The position numbers were made by a program, and so were the translations under genes. Under the pieces are notes generated by a model. The model was not told the DNA's origin and did not search any database. It saw only the letters and a list, made by a program, of their open reading frames with translations. DNA of 64,000 nt from Canna indica (taxonomy: Eukaryota > Streptophyta > Magnoliopsida > Zingiberales > Cannaceae): positions 87,817,501-87,881,500 of the forward strand of contig CP136890.1 of assembly GCA_034359265.1 (NCBI GenBank), written 5' to 3'. Positions 46,326-60,400 of the stretch are shown here, in pieces; the first letter of the stretch is position 1, and each line of letters starts with the position of its first letter.

Positions 46326-47473
46326 CTTAATCAAATCTAATTCCTTAAACTTCGTTCTTTCACTAAAATGTGAACTATTTTCTCTCTTGATGCTGAAATG
46401 TTTCACAATCTTGTAAAAGTAAACCTCCCTGGCCTGATTAGCTTCTGGTAATGCTAGTTTTCCAGTATAATGTATGCTTGATGGAGGTGTTCTATCATGC
46501 TATTGACCTCAGTCTATATCTAATAAGTTCTCTTCAGTTGTCAGCTCGGTGTCATAAATTTGTTTGTTGTCAACCTTATTTGGCTTGGTAAATATATAGC
46601 CTAAAAAGAACTCAAATAAGTAAAAATCCCAAATCAGCATGGACTACAGCATACTTATAATAGGTGGAATCATAAAATATTACCACAAGTTTAAAAAAAA
46701 CTTTTTGAAGAAAATGATTACCCAATCAAATTTGCCACGTTTTGAAAACCATAGAAGTTAACCTTGGCTGGGCTTGGAAATCCTTTGTGATAATTGGCTT
46801 GGGCTTCAAGTATGGATTTGGAACATCATTATCTACCAATGCGTTAATTGTACTTTTTGCTAGATTTCACAAACACTCACATTCGCGTATAATTTCAGTG
46901 CTCACGGTTCACTACTTAAACCAAATGCATGTAAATCAACAATAACTAATAAGGCTATTATGGAAGAACCTTGCATGGCATCGGTAGAGATCTTTGGCAT
47001 CATCCGCACCTGGAATTGTCAAAAGCGTATCTTGCATTGCTCCTTGTAATCTGCAAAACATAACATGAGAAGGCAAAGAGATCAAGCTCAACTTCTGCCT
47101 TCCCTTCTGAAGGAAATTCTTAAGGAAGTCATAAGGCTGCTAAAATTGCATACGAATTACAGCAAGGACATGGATCATGCTAAAAGTATGAATGTGAAGT
47201 CATGCTTTACCGCTTGTACTACATTAACTAATTCTGCTGCAGAAAGCTTAGGATACACAAGCAAGAGCTAAGCTTGGGTGCTGCGGGAAAAGAGAAAAGT
47301 GGAAGAGTTTGCAGTCACAATATCATTCTACATTTGAAATTACAGAGAACCAAGAAGCCAGGCAACAATATGCCAATTAAAATAGACTAGAGTAGTCAAC
47401 CGAAACCAACCAAAACCATTTAATTACCCTGAACGATATCCTTCGTGCAGATGTTAGTCATTTCTCAGGCCTA
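46326..47473. other. Interval between the USP-like gene and the MITE
   Basis: AT-rich. On the minus strand at 47058-46944 a possible exon follows an acceptor-like tttgcag and reads GAMQDTLLTIPGADDAKDLY, but I cannot assign it or link it to other exons. Confidence 0.4.
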
Positions 47474-48193
47474 GGTGGCGTTTAGTGCATTACTTTTTAA
47501 ATTACTAAGCAATCTAGATTATCTTTCAGATAGATTGTCACTAAAAAGATTGCCGATAATGTAGAATATAATGTTTGATATGCATAAGTAATGTTATAAT
47601 AAGATTGCTAGAATTCACATAAACATATTTAGTATAATAAATACATTACCAAGTAATGAGATTTACTTTCCAAAAATATCTTTTTTACAAATATATTATA
47701 ATATTATAATTAATCATATTATATAATATATTATATTATATAACATAATATAATATTATAGTATAATATTATAGTATTATATAACATAATATAATATTAT
47801 AGTATAATATTATAGTATAATATAACATAACATAATATAATATTATAGTATAATACTGTACTGCACTGCTATACTATACTATACTATACTATTATAATAT
47901 TATGTCATGGGAAAAGTAGTGGGAGGAGCAAATAAATTTGTAAAAAAGCTAGAGTTTAAGGAGGACGATTTTGTCCTAAAAAATAATTCAAAATTACCAC
48001 TTCAGAGGTAATCCACATAGACACCTCTCCATTGAGCAATCTGGATTACCACTTTGATGGCAATCTGAATTACCAAGACAATTCACATTACCTGCACAAG
48101 TGAGACACCAAACAAGGTAATGTGTGGGGTCCAAGTAATTTAAAGATAAGATTGTCAGTAATTTAAATGGATTGTCTCATACTAAACACCTCC
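47474..48193. mobile_element. Putative Tourist/PIF-Harbinger-like MITE (720 bp)
   Basis: The ends are GGTGGCGTTTAGT and the inverse ACTAAACACCTCC, an imperfect inverted repeat of the GG(G/T)G-TGTTT type common in Tourist elements. The 3-bp flanks are cta and tta, close to the TWA duplication of this group. Sequences next to both ends share AATCTAGATTA/ATTGTC-like motifs. The centre is an expanded ataatattatagt-type simple repeat (about 47690-47900). It lies just beyond the 3' end of the cofactor B gene. Confidence 0.5.
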
Positions 48194-48401
48194 TTAGAGA
48201 CAAGTACAAGAACAGAAAGACACCCCTTCACTAAATTCATTCATCAAGAACTTGGAAGCAATCAAGTCTTCCACAACAAAGTCACCAAATCAGAGGTTCA
48301 TTTCCTAACAACTAAAATACTGGAAATCCTGTGCACACCAAACACAAAGCTGGTGACGAAGATGATAAGGAGATGGAAAATGCTGAAAATTTGCCTCTGC
48401 T

Positions 48402-51400
48402 CTATATCTCTTCTTCTTCAAAAGGGTCCCTCTCGGGGTAATCTCCAACCTGTAAAGGGAACATTTCATGAGAAAAACCCTTTATCTAGAAATTTTCTAC
48501 AGTTCTCTGAAGATCTTCACTGTTGGATTATGTTGTTTGATAACAAAAAATTCGATCAAGATAAAAATTATGGAACTGCTTTAGTGCTGCTAAATAACAA
48601 AGAAAAAAAAGAACTTGAAACAGAAGTTATATGTTATTCTCAACTTTCTCATGATATGAGCCTCTTTACCATTAAAGGAGTCCTTTTTTTCTGGTTGATT
48701 TATATAATTTGTTTTTCACCAAGTGTATTGCCTAATTTTTTTTAGTTTTGAACATACAATCACATAGTTCAAATATGTTTCTAGTTAGTGTTAAACCTGA
48801 TTTAGACACCAAAGCCAGGTCCTGTATGCTTGTTGTCATTACAAAATGATATCACTGACCAGGGACAAAGTGAAAGATTTTATTTCAGTAATGCATGTTA
48901 CCTTGACTTTGTCTGGTCTAAGCATAGCACCATGTTGAGGAGGGCAGTCAAAATAGCGCTTACCTTTTACCCTGCAGCATCCAGGAAAAAGTCCAACATC
49001 AGATAATGGCAATAAATATCAATATATGTGACCAGGTTTCTAAATAAGGCAAATCATGTGACCAGGTTTCTAAATAAGGCAAATCATCCTGCCAGAAGCA
49101 GTTTGGAAAAGCTGCTCAATATCATGTGGTAGAATTGTATTCAGAACTGACAAAACAGAGAACATTATCCTATCAATACATATCATCAAGAATATAAACA
49201 CCAAACAAGAACACCAAACAAGGAAAAGAGGCCATAAGCCTCATTGAGACAGATCAAACACAAACAAGGGAACGCCATGAGTGATTTATATAACAACAGA
49301 AACAAGTTTGTTTATATGTTTCATATGTTGTAAAATTAACAAAACCAACAAGAAGAATTCTGAAATAATAACCAGAATATCTAATTCAAAGTTCCAAAAA
49401 AATGGACATTTTCTCTTTATTTCAAAGAAACAAACTTAGAATTTTTTTCTACAACCAGCATCTATGTTTTACATTGCTCAAAGACAACAAGGTAACTTAT
49501 TTAAAGATATAGTTCTGAACTCTGAAAATAGCAATAAAAAGAATTCTGAACTAATAACCGGCATATCTAATTCAAAGAAATGCTTATGTAACTCTCATGA
49601 TAATTTCATTCCACAAATGGACATTTTCTCTTTGTTTCAAAGAAGAAAAACTTTGAAATTCTTTTTACAACCAGCATCCTATTGTACATTGCTCTATTGG
49701 ACAAGGTAACTTATTTAAAGATACAATTCCTTCAGCTAGGAGTAGCATTTAGTTGTATGCTATCTAATGGTGGACCAAGGAAATATGAATGAAGTCTAAT
49801 GCTTTACAAAACCAATATTATTTGCTATAATAATCATATGTCAAATAACAAATATAAGCAGATATTTGAAAATAGGAGACATCTTATGTTCATGATATTA
49901 TAAATATAAAGAGACATACATGCCATCATGCTTCCCTAGAGGTTCATCATATTGAATTCCAACCCAAAACCCTGGCCCAAGATCTTCAGCTCGACCAACA
50001 AACTTGATAATTCCTCTTTTCTCCCCAGGTTCAACTTCACATCTATCCCCTACCTGCATATAAATTTTTTGAATTTATGAAAAAAAATTAATAAAGTTTA
50101 TTTGTCCATGATATAGCATAAGCAGTATGGGAAGCATTTTCTTAGTGCAAAGACTATGACTCTGAAAGTCTCATAGGATTAGCATCCAAGTGTCCAACTC
50201 ATGAAAGAGAGTATAGACATGGAAACATAGATACATGTATATATGAAAATTAAATCCATAACGCTTAGAATCATAACATAAAGATCCAATTCTCATATTA
50301 TTGTCTCATTCGGTATTGAAAAGCTTAGAGAGATATTTTATGTGTCTAACTAGTGCACATGTAGGCAAATCTCTGTCACTACTCTGGCTGTTAATGGGAG
50401 AGTCCTAATGAAAATAACATCTGGCCAGTCAAAGTCCAAAATGACATTATTCTCCAGCTATGCTACTTCCGGATAACCTATGGTGAAAAAGTGTTAGCGG
50501 ATAGATGTACCATACAATCAATAGGAGCTAAATCAAGGCCCAAAGATCAACTGGATTCTTGTCTCCATCTTGAAATTGATGTTTTAGCAAGAGAGGGAAA
50601 TGCATCAGAACTTCCACATATAGTCAGTGTTATTAATGACGGATGGCGGCTCATGGCGGAAAGCCAAAAATCCGCCATACAGATATGGCGGATGGCGTTG
50701 CGGCCAATGGCGGAAGCATGGTGGCCGTGTGTATATATATATATATACATATAACTACAACTAAGCAGTAAGCACTAATAAGAACATCAACATTTTCAGA
50801 ATTTTTTTAAAAAAAAGTTGAATGAGAAGCTCTCATTCAAATGATCAAATGAAAACTGAAATGAAATAAACAGAATAAAAAACATAAGTAGAAAGAAAAA
50901 TGAAACTGAAATGATCAAATGAAAGAAAAAAAACAGGAGAAAAAAATATACCCAATGAAGTAAAAAAGAATGAACAAAACTGCAGAAGTAAAAAAACAGA
51001 AATGAATAAATGAATAAAATGAAAGAAAGAAACAAAAACAGAAGTATAGAACTAAAAATTAGAAGAGAAACAGGAAAAAAACAAAAGTATAGAAGAAAGA
51101 AACAAAAAGAAACAAAAAACAAACGTGAAAAAAAAGAATTGAACAGAAGTAAAAAAAACAGGAGCCGCAAATAAGAAAGAAAGAAAAAAAACATAAGTAA
51201 AAAAGAAAAGTAGGAAACAGAAGAGAAAGAGGAAAAAAAAGAAAACAAGAAAAAAGAAAGAAAACAGAAACAAGAAAAAAGAAAAGAAAACAGAAGTAAA
51301 ATCGAAAGAAACCGGAAAAAAAAACTGCACATATGTATGAGAGAGAAAAGAGAGAAAATAACCTAAAAAACAAGAAAAAATTAATGATATGAAGAAGAGA

Positions 51401-54400
51401 AGTGAATGGGAGAAAAATACCTAAAAAAAACATTAAAAACTGTTATTTTGCCACTGGAACTCCTTGCTCATCGCCGGAATGGAGCAGCCGCCAGCCATAT
51501 GAAGAAGTTTAGGGTTTTAATTTTAACCCTTCTAAAAATTACACAAACACCCTTACTTTTAAAAAAAAATAAAAATAAAAAGTTAAGTAGCGCCATTTCC
51601 GCCATGGCGGATGGCGGGCGCCACACAGCGCCACACACAAACCGCAACATTGCGGTTTCTGTGTGGCGGATTTAGCAAAATCCGCCACGCCATGGCCGCT
51701 ATTTGACAACACTGCATATAGTAATATTAGATTCTAAATGCAATGCTTAATTAGAAGCGCCAAGTTTACGATGCACAGATAGAATATAATGTACCTATCC
51801 ATGTCAACTATGTTAAATTTGATTGGATGACCAACTTTCCTAAAAGCTTAAGCGGTTAGTAAAGATACTAATCTATTCATTTATATTCTTAACACTCCCC
51901 CTTACTTGTGGGCGGGTGAACTTGAGGAAAATGAACCAAGCCTAACAAGTGGATTGACTTAATTGAGGTGAGAGATAAATTTTTTTTAATATTGATGCTA
52001 GGAGGATTAAACTCAGGACCTCCGCTCTCATACCATATTAAATTTGATTGGATGACCAACTTTCCTAAAAGCTTAAGCTGTTAGGAAAGAGACCAATCTA
52101 TTCATTTATATTCTTAACAAACTACATATGATGTATCATCTCGAAATTTATGCCAAGTAAGCATGGTCTACGAGAAACACATCAGAACTTTGACATATAT
52201 TAGTATTTTCATTATAAATACAATACTTGATTAGAAATGCTAAATCTGAGAAGCACAGGTAAATCTAGTTACCTGTCCATGTCAACAACATATGATTAGG
52301 TATTAAATGAATAAAATGATTTACACTGACCAAACACACTTCAAACACATTCTTGGTTAAGTTTACTAAACATCATTTTTTACTACATTGGTTCAAAAAC
52401 CTAAATCCATTTTGAATATTTATTTTCTTTAAATAAGGAGTTCATTGATAAATCTCAATATGTTGGGCAGATAAGGTTAGAGGATAAAGAGGTCAAAGAT
52501 CTATAAGAGCATATACCTCAACAACAACCACTCAGGGGGTGCATCTCTAATGTGGGATTTGAATTTCCTAGTAAATAAAATGGTTTGTGTTTAAAAAGTT
52601 GTGCATACTGTAGTTGCATACTTGGTATGCAGCATGCCCATTGTGATGTTTGGGTCTTCGTCGTAATGGAACAGCATAATATTCTTCTAGAGCAGTTTTA
52701 CCCCATTTTCTCACAATTATCTATAGCAGAATCATATACAAAATATAATTATTTGATCAACTAAAATTAAAACATCATAACGATAGCCTGGTTGCCATTG
52801 TAGGCAACGAATTTTCTTAGAGGTGGGCGAAGATAAGATGTTTTATAAAATTTTCCATTTGACTATCTAAGAGATGCATAATTACAAAATATGGCACAAT
52901 TCTGTGGACAGCATTTTTGACAAACAAACACATCATGTAACACTACATATTGGAAATACCAGTAACAAATTGTCTAAAAGCTGAAGAATAGGAAAGTAAT
53001 ATCTGCTAACCTTTATATTTGCGCATAGGTCCTCCATGTAATTCTCAGGTAGCTAATATAAAAAGGAAAGAAATGTTAGAAGAAAGTATATGTTTTAAAC
53101 AGATATATATAACCATGACAAGTGTCTAAACTAAGTTTTAGTTTTTACAGTAAAGCCAAAACAAGGTTGAAAAAAAGCATAAAACATAAAAAGGAAAGGG
53201 TTATCTAATAATTATTAAAAATATCCTATAGCTTGGGGGTTTTAACAAATTTATCCAAAACTACATTTTCCACAAATCTATCATATGCTTTTAGTTTTAG
53301 CAACAAATCTATTCAGTGGACAATCGGAGTTATTACAATCCTTGTTATTGCAGTATTAATACACTTACCATTACAAAAGAAAAAATAAGGTTAGAAACAA
53401 ATCACTGAACATTCACTTCATTTCCCTTAACCTCTACTACCTAGGAAAATTCCAACTTTATTTTCCAATCAAATGAGGCAACAAAAGAATAATTATAAAA
53501 GAAAACATGAAATGTCATAAACCATGGTTTAAAATACCGGTACCGATACTGATCTCGATCGGTGACCAGTACCAGTATGTACCGGTACCGTACCGACACA
53601 CGGTACGGGTCGGTACGAAAAAGGCATACCGGTCAATGAAATTTATTTTTTGTTTTTTTTTTGTTTTTGTTGTTAAAAATAACTCCAATAAAGCAATAAT
53701 CATGGTTTAAAATACCGGTACCGGTATCGATACCAATCTTGATCAGTGACCGGTACCGGTATGTACTGGTACCGTACCGTACCGATACACGGTACGGGCC
53801 GATACGAAAAAGGCATACCGGCCAGTGAACAATTTTTTTTTTTTTGCTATTAAAAATAACTCCAATAACACATAATTGTTTGGGATCTTTATAAAGACCC
53901 CAAACAGCCTTAAATCTGGCCCCAAACGGCCGTGTGGAGTGCTGTCGGGTACTGTAGTAAAAAAGAGCTGTTGCATCATACCGGGCGATACCACCCGGTA
54001 TGACATCAAATACTGCCCGATACGGGCGGTATTAACCGAGATACCCTGTATCACCCAATACCGGGTATCTCGTATACCGTTTTTTTGAAAAATCGGTAAA
54101 TATCGACCGTACCAGGAGGTATGGTATTTTAAACCATGCCAATAACACATAATTGTTTGGGGTCACGGCCTTAAATCCGGCCCCAAACGGCTATATAGCT
54201 GTTTGGGGGTGTTGTCGAATACTATAGCAACGGAGCCGTTGCATCATACCGGGCGGTATTGCTCGGTATGACATCAAATACCGCCCATATCGGGCGGTAT
54301 TAACTGAGATACCCGGTATCGCCCAATACCGGGTATCTCGTATACCGGTTTTTCAAAAAACTGATAAACCTGTAAAGAACTTAAGAGGGTGCAATCTGTG

Positions 54401-57400
54401 GAGTGAAGATGAATAGTGTGTTACAATAAAAATTATGTCTAATTCCGGTTCTTTCAATTTTAGGCTAAACACGATGTTTTAAGCAAGTAAGTGCGGAAGC
54501 AATATATGAAACAATTAACAGCAACACACAAAAGCAATGCTAACACAATTATTTATAGTGGTTTGGCAACCTTGCCTACTCCACTACCTAAGCACTCCGC
54601 TTAAGATTTCAACTTAAATCCACTAGAGGTTCCTATAATGACAAATTTACACCAAAAGCTCTCAGCCTTCTCCCCAAAGGCAACTTACCACCTCACTCTC
54701 CTAGGATACTAAATCTATTGTACAAGAGCGGATTTATGCCTCCACACCAAGACAACCACCCAAACACAATACCTAACAGTCTAAGTCTTTTACAAGCTTT
54801 AAAGGACAACAATAAATCACAAAATACACAAGTAAATGAGAGCAAATAATAAACAATAACTTAGCTCTCAAATGAAGATCCTAGCTCCTCTTGATGCCTT
54901 TTGATGATGAAACAATGAGGTCAAGGCTTAATCAAAGAGAATAAGGCTCAAGATAAGGTTTTTGTGAGGAATGGCTCAAGAAACACTTAGGGCTGATCAC
55001 AAGATGGCTCAATAGGTTGCAAGAGCTCAAAGGAAAGCTGTTAAGACCTTTAAGTAGGTAGATAGCAAGGCAAGCTTCAGACACAATGGCTCTAAACGGC
55101 TAGAAAAAGAGATGTTACTATCGTCGGTCGCAAACCGAACTGTTAGGGACCTTCGGGTTTGTCAAGTCCTGTACGTGTCATGACGGTCCCTAACGTGCAT
55201 TGTAAATACTTGTAAATATTGCATCTTTCGCATTTATGTAAAACGTTCGCGCACCACCCACCGCTCTTGCCCACGGCTAGGAAACGACCCTCGTTTGCTA
55301 GCCGTGGCATGGGCCGGTGGGGTGTGCGGATCATGTAATTATGCATTGTAATTTCGCTCGCGCACCATCCACCGTTCTCGCGCACGGCTAGGTAACGCCC
55401 CTCGTTTCCTAGCCGTTACATGGCCGGTGGGGGTGTTGGGCCACAAAATATTTTGTCATGCTCCTCGTGCTTTTGGGAACCTTGGGGGTGGCACTTGGGG
55501 GTTAGGGGCCACAAGTATAGTACCCAGGTATAGCCTGGGCACACTCTAGTTCTTTCGTCAAGCATTCGCACTAGCATTCGCACAAGCATTTGCAAGCATT
55601 TTCCTTGCAAACGGCCATTTGGGCCAAACGTTTTTGCGTCCAAGCACACAGAGGTTCGAACACGGGCGATCCGTTAGCCCGCGACTTTCGAAGATTGGCA
55701 AGGTGATCCTTGCCCAAGGCTTATCCCTTGCGGGAGCAAGGGAGCCGCACGGACATTTGTCGCCCAAGCAAGTTAGTCCGTGACAGTTGGTATCAGAGCG
55801 AGGCAAGCTCGCAAAGCTTTGGCGCAAGCAACCGACGCAAAACGTCAACAAGCTCGTGCCTTCGTCGTTGGAGACAAACGACGTTGGGGCACTCGACAAT
55901 CTCGCAGGAGAGATTTTCTTGAACAAGCATGGCTCGCAAAGGAGTCGGTGAAACGAGCGGCGTCGCCCAAGCGGTGACGACCGTTCCAGAAGAACCGTTG
56001 GGGGAGGACCCAACACAAACTCAAGCTCAACAAGCTAGGACGGGAACTCGCACCGTCCAACGGCTTGGAGACTTGGAAACAATGGTGGCCGCTCATGACG
56101 TAGCCATAAACGTCCTTGAGAATGGCATGGGGCCACAGGTCGGCAAGCTAGTCGACACACAAGAAGTTATGGAGGCAAGATTAGACGGACTCCAGGACGA
56201 CACTCAAGAAGCGATCAAGCAACTACAAGGGGAGATTGAAGAGCTAAGGGCTACAATCTCATTTCTCGTCCGACAAATACACTCAGGTGGTGGCAACTCT
56301 CGACAACACGAAATGCCGCAACACCACATTAAAGCACCTGAACCAAAGCCCTACAACGGGGCTCGAGATGCCAAAGCGGTGGAGAACTTCCTCTTTGACT
56401 TGGAGCAATACTTCAAGGTCACTAGGACAACTGATAATGATATGAAAGTGTCCGTGGCAACCATGTATCTGTCTGAGGATGCAAAACTCTGGTGGCGGAC
56501 CAAATATGACGAAATTCAGAAGGGTCATGCAAAGATCGACACTTGGGATGATCTCAAGCGAGAACTCAAAGCTCAATTCTTCCCCGAGAATGTGGAATTC
56601 ATCGCTCGACGAAAGTTACGACAACTCCATCACCACAATTCAATTCGGGAGTATGTGAAGGAATTCTCAACCATTATGTTGGACATTCCGGACATGGCCG
56701 AGACCGATCAACTATTCACCTTCCTTGAAGGGCTAAGGCCATGGGCGCGACAAGAACTCGCAAGGAGGAATGTCAAGTCCTTGTCGGAAGCAAAGATCGC
56801 CGCAGAACGACTCTCTGACTATGGTTCTGAAGAAAATCCGACAAAGGCGGCACCCTACAAACCAAGATTCCAGAAGCCCGACTTCTACAAGGGCAAAGGC
56901 GCCGCAGGCGATACGAGATGGAGAGATCAATCACAAAGGGAACACCCTCAAAAGGGACCCCCTCAAAGGGATTATCCTCCGAGGGGGAACCAACAGAGAC
57001 CTGGGCCGATTTGCTTCTTGTGCAGAGGACCTCATGTGGTCCGAGAATGCCCTCAACGACAAGCGTTGAACACTATCATAGCGGAGTCAGTGGCGGAGAA
57101 CATAGCCAACATCACCGCCAAGAAAGAGAAGGGCAAGGCTCCTGCCATCGCTGATGCGGAAGCCTATTCTAGCGAAGGTGAAGATACTGGGGGGCCTAAC
57201 ATGGGAGCAATGCGTCTCCTCAATGCTCTCAAGACTCAAGTGGGGGAGCAAGGCCCAAAGAAGGGAGCCACCAAAGCGACACACGAGCTGATGTTCATTG
57301 ACATCGAACTCAATGGCAAGAATACCCGAGCGATGGTCGACTCGGGAGCAACTCATAACTTCATCGCCAAAGGTGAAGCAAAGCGACTAGGGCTCAAGCT

Positions 57401-60400
57401 GGAAAAGAGTTCGAGTCATGTCAAGGCGGTGAACTCCGAAGCGCGAGAAATCAACGGAGTCGCTCGGGACGTTCCACTGAAGATTGGAGGATGGAAGGGT
57501 CAAGCCAACCTGATGGCGATGCCTCTCGACGACTACCAAGTTATTTTGGGGATGGAGTTCCTCAAGTCGGCGAAGGTGGTACCCATGCCCTTCCTTGACA
57601 CCTTATGCTTGATGGGGGAGAACAATCCCAGCATCGTTCCCACCGTACGTTCGACCCCAGGGAGCGGAAATCAACTCCTCTCCGCCCTACAAGTGAAGAA
57701 AGGAGTTCGACGAGGCGAACTCACAATGGTGGCTGCAATGAAGTTGGAGGGATCACTCAATGGAGCGGAAAGAGAACCTGCAGCAGTCTCTAGAGTACTC
57801 CATGAGTTCGAAGACGTGATGCCACCCGAACTACCAAAGGCCTTACCACCAAAAAGGGGGGTGGATCATCGCATCGAGCTGGAGCCGGGGACTAAGGCCC
57901 CATACCGACCACCTTACCGTATGACGCCACCAGAGTTGGCGGAATTACGGAAACAACTAAAGGAACTGCTCGACGGAGGATTGATCCGAAGCTCCAAAGC
58001 GCCATTCGGAGCCCCTGTTCTGTTCCAGAAGAAGAAGGATGGGAGTCTCCGCCTCTGCGTGGACTACCGAGCTTTGAACAAAGTGACCGTGAAAAACAAG
58101 TACCCCATTCCGCTCATCATGGACCTATTCGACCAACTTGGCCAAGCGAGATTCTTTTCCAAGTTGGACTTGAGATCGGGCTACTGGCAAGTGCGGATTG
58201 CCGAAGGGGACGAAGGAAAGACCACTTGCGTAACACGCTATGGAGCTTATGAATTCTTGGTGATGCCGTTCGGCCTCACGAATGCTCCAGCTACGTTCAG
58301 TACCATGATGAATCAGTTGTTCCATGAGCACTTGGACAAATTCGTTGTGGTGTACTTAGACGATATCGTGGTCTACAGCCGAACCTTGGAGGAACACTTG
58401 CAACATTTGAAGATCATCTTCAAGATCCTCCGAGAGAACACTTTGTTCGTGAAACGGGAGAAGTGCTACTTCGCCCAAAAAGAGATCGACTTCCTGGGAC
58501 ACCGAGTAGGAGGCGGAAAAATTCGAATGGACAATGTAAAGGTCCGCGCTGTAGTGGAATGGCAACCACCAACAAAGGTCACAGAACTCAGGTCATTCCT
58601 TGGGTTCGTGAACTACTATCGAAGATTCATCGCCGGATATTCAAGACGAGCAGCTCCACTGACGGACTTGCTCAAGAAGGAAAAGGCATGGCATTGGTCC
58701 CAACCATGCATTGAAGCATTTGAAGACCTGAAACGAGCGGTGATTGAGGAACCAGTTCTCAAGCTTCCCAACTATGGTCAACCCTTTGAAGTCCACACTG
58801 ACGCCTCGGACTACGCCATTGGAGGCGTCCTCATGCAGGAAGGACATCCCGTCGCCTTCGAGAGTCGTAAACTTAACGACACGGAGCGACGATACCCTGC
58901 CCATGAAAAAGAAATGACGGCAATAGTGCACTGTCTTCGTGTTTGGAGGCACTATTTGCTCGCATCTCGCTTTGTTGTGAAGACGGACAACATAGCGCTA
59001 AGTTACTTTCAAACTCAGAAGAAGTTCTCACCAAAGCAAGCGCGATGGCAGGATTTCTTAGCTGAGTTCGACATGACGTTGGAATACAAGCCGGGACGTT
59101 CCAACGTGGTAGCAGATGCCCTGAGCCGCAAGATAGAACGGGTTGCAGCCGTTCGAGGAGAAACTGGGGGTAGCATTAGTCAAGTGCAATCCGACTTCCA
59201 GGGGAAAATAAGCATGGGCTTGCTCAAAGACACCCAAGCAGAGGCGTTGCTCAAGCTGATCAAGGACGGGAAGACAAGGAAGTTTTGGGTCCGAGATGGA
59301 CTCGTCTTTACCAAAGGAAACCGACTGTACGTACCTAGGGCAGATGGTCTGCGCAGAGAATTGCTAAAGGAGTGCCACGATACTCTCTGGGCAGGGCACC
59401 CTGGCGTACACCGAACTATAGCCCTACTGGAGAGGGCGTTCTATTGGCCGAAGATGGTTGACGACGTTGAGGAGTATGTGAAGACTTGCCTGATTTGCCA
59501 GCAAGACAAGATCGAACGGCAGAAGCCTGCCGGTCTCCTCGAACCCCTGCCTGTTCCGGAGCGACCATGGGAAAGCATCTCCCTCGACTTCATAGCAAGC
59601 TTACCAAAAGTGGGGGAGTTCGGTTCCATCCTGGTGGTCGTGGATCGCTTCTCAAAATACGCCACATTCATGACAGCTCCCTCTCACTGCACCGCAAGCG
59701 AAGCCGCAAAACTCGTAATGCAAAATGTCGTGAAACTTTGGGGCGTGCCAAGGAATGTCATCAGTGATCGAGACCCTCGATTCCTTGGCAGATTTTGGAC
59801 AGAGGTGTTTAAATTATTGGGATCTCAACTATATTTCTCCACAAGCTTACACCCACAAACAGATGGGCAGACGGAGCGCATGAACGCACTCCTTGAACAA
59901 TACCTCCGACATTTCGTAGCGGCGAACCAAAGGGACTGGACAAAGTTGCTGGACGTAGCCCAGTTCTCCTACAATCTGCAAAGGAGCTCCGCAACCAACA
60001 AGAGTCCCTTCGAGATTTTGTTGGGACGACAACCAGACACACCCCACTCACTGGTGCTTGGCTACACTGGGAGCAGTCCGGCTGCTTATCAAATGGCCAA
60101 GGAGTGGCAACAAAATCAAGAGATCACTCGAGCCTACCTCGAATCGGCAGCACGCAAAATGAAGAAGTGGGCCGACGAAGGAAGGAGACATCGAGAATTC
60201 AAGGTCGGAGACCAAGTACTGATAAGACTCCACCCGGCATCCCTCGCAATCTTTCGGTGCAAGATACACAAGGGCCTCGTACGGAAATACGATGGGCCCT
60301 ATCCCATCATCAAACGGGTAGGGCCGGTGGCTTATCGACTCCAACTGCCAGCATGGTGCAAGATACACCCCGTCTTCCATGTGAGCAACCTGAAGCCCTA

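Noticed and set aside
46944..47058. Possible minus-strand exon reading GAMQDTLLTIPGADDAKDLY
   Set aside because: Good acceptor and open frame, but no family recognised and no neighbouring exon found.
50796..51433. Phenylalanine-rich long open frames on the minus strand
   Set aside because: They are the translation of the pyrimidine strand of the hAT-2 purine tract.
55143..55649. Small open frames repeated identically at 60676-61182
   Set aside because: They lie in the two LTRs and are duplicated because the LTRs are; no protein family recognised.
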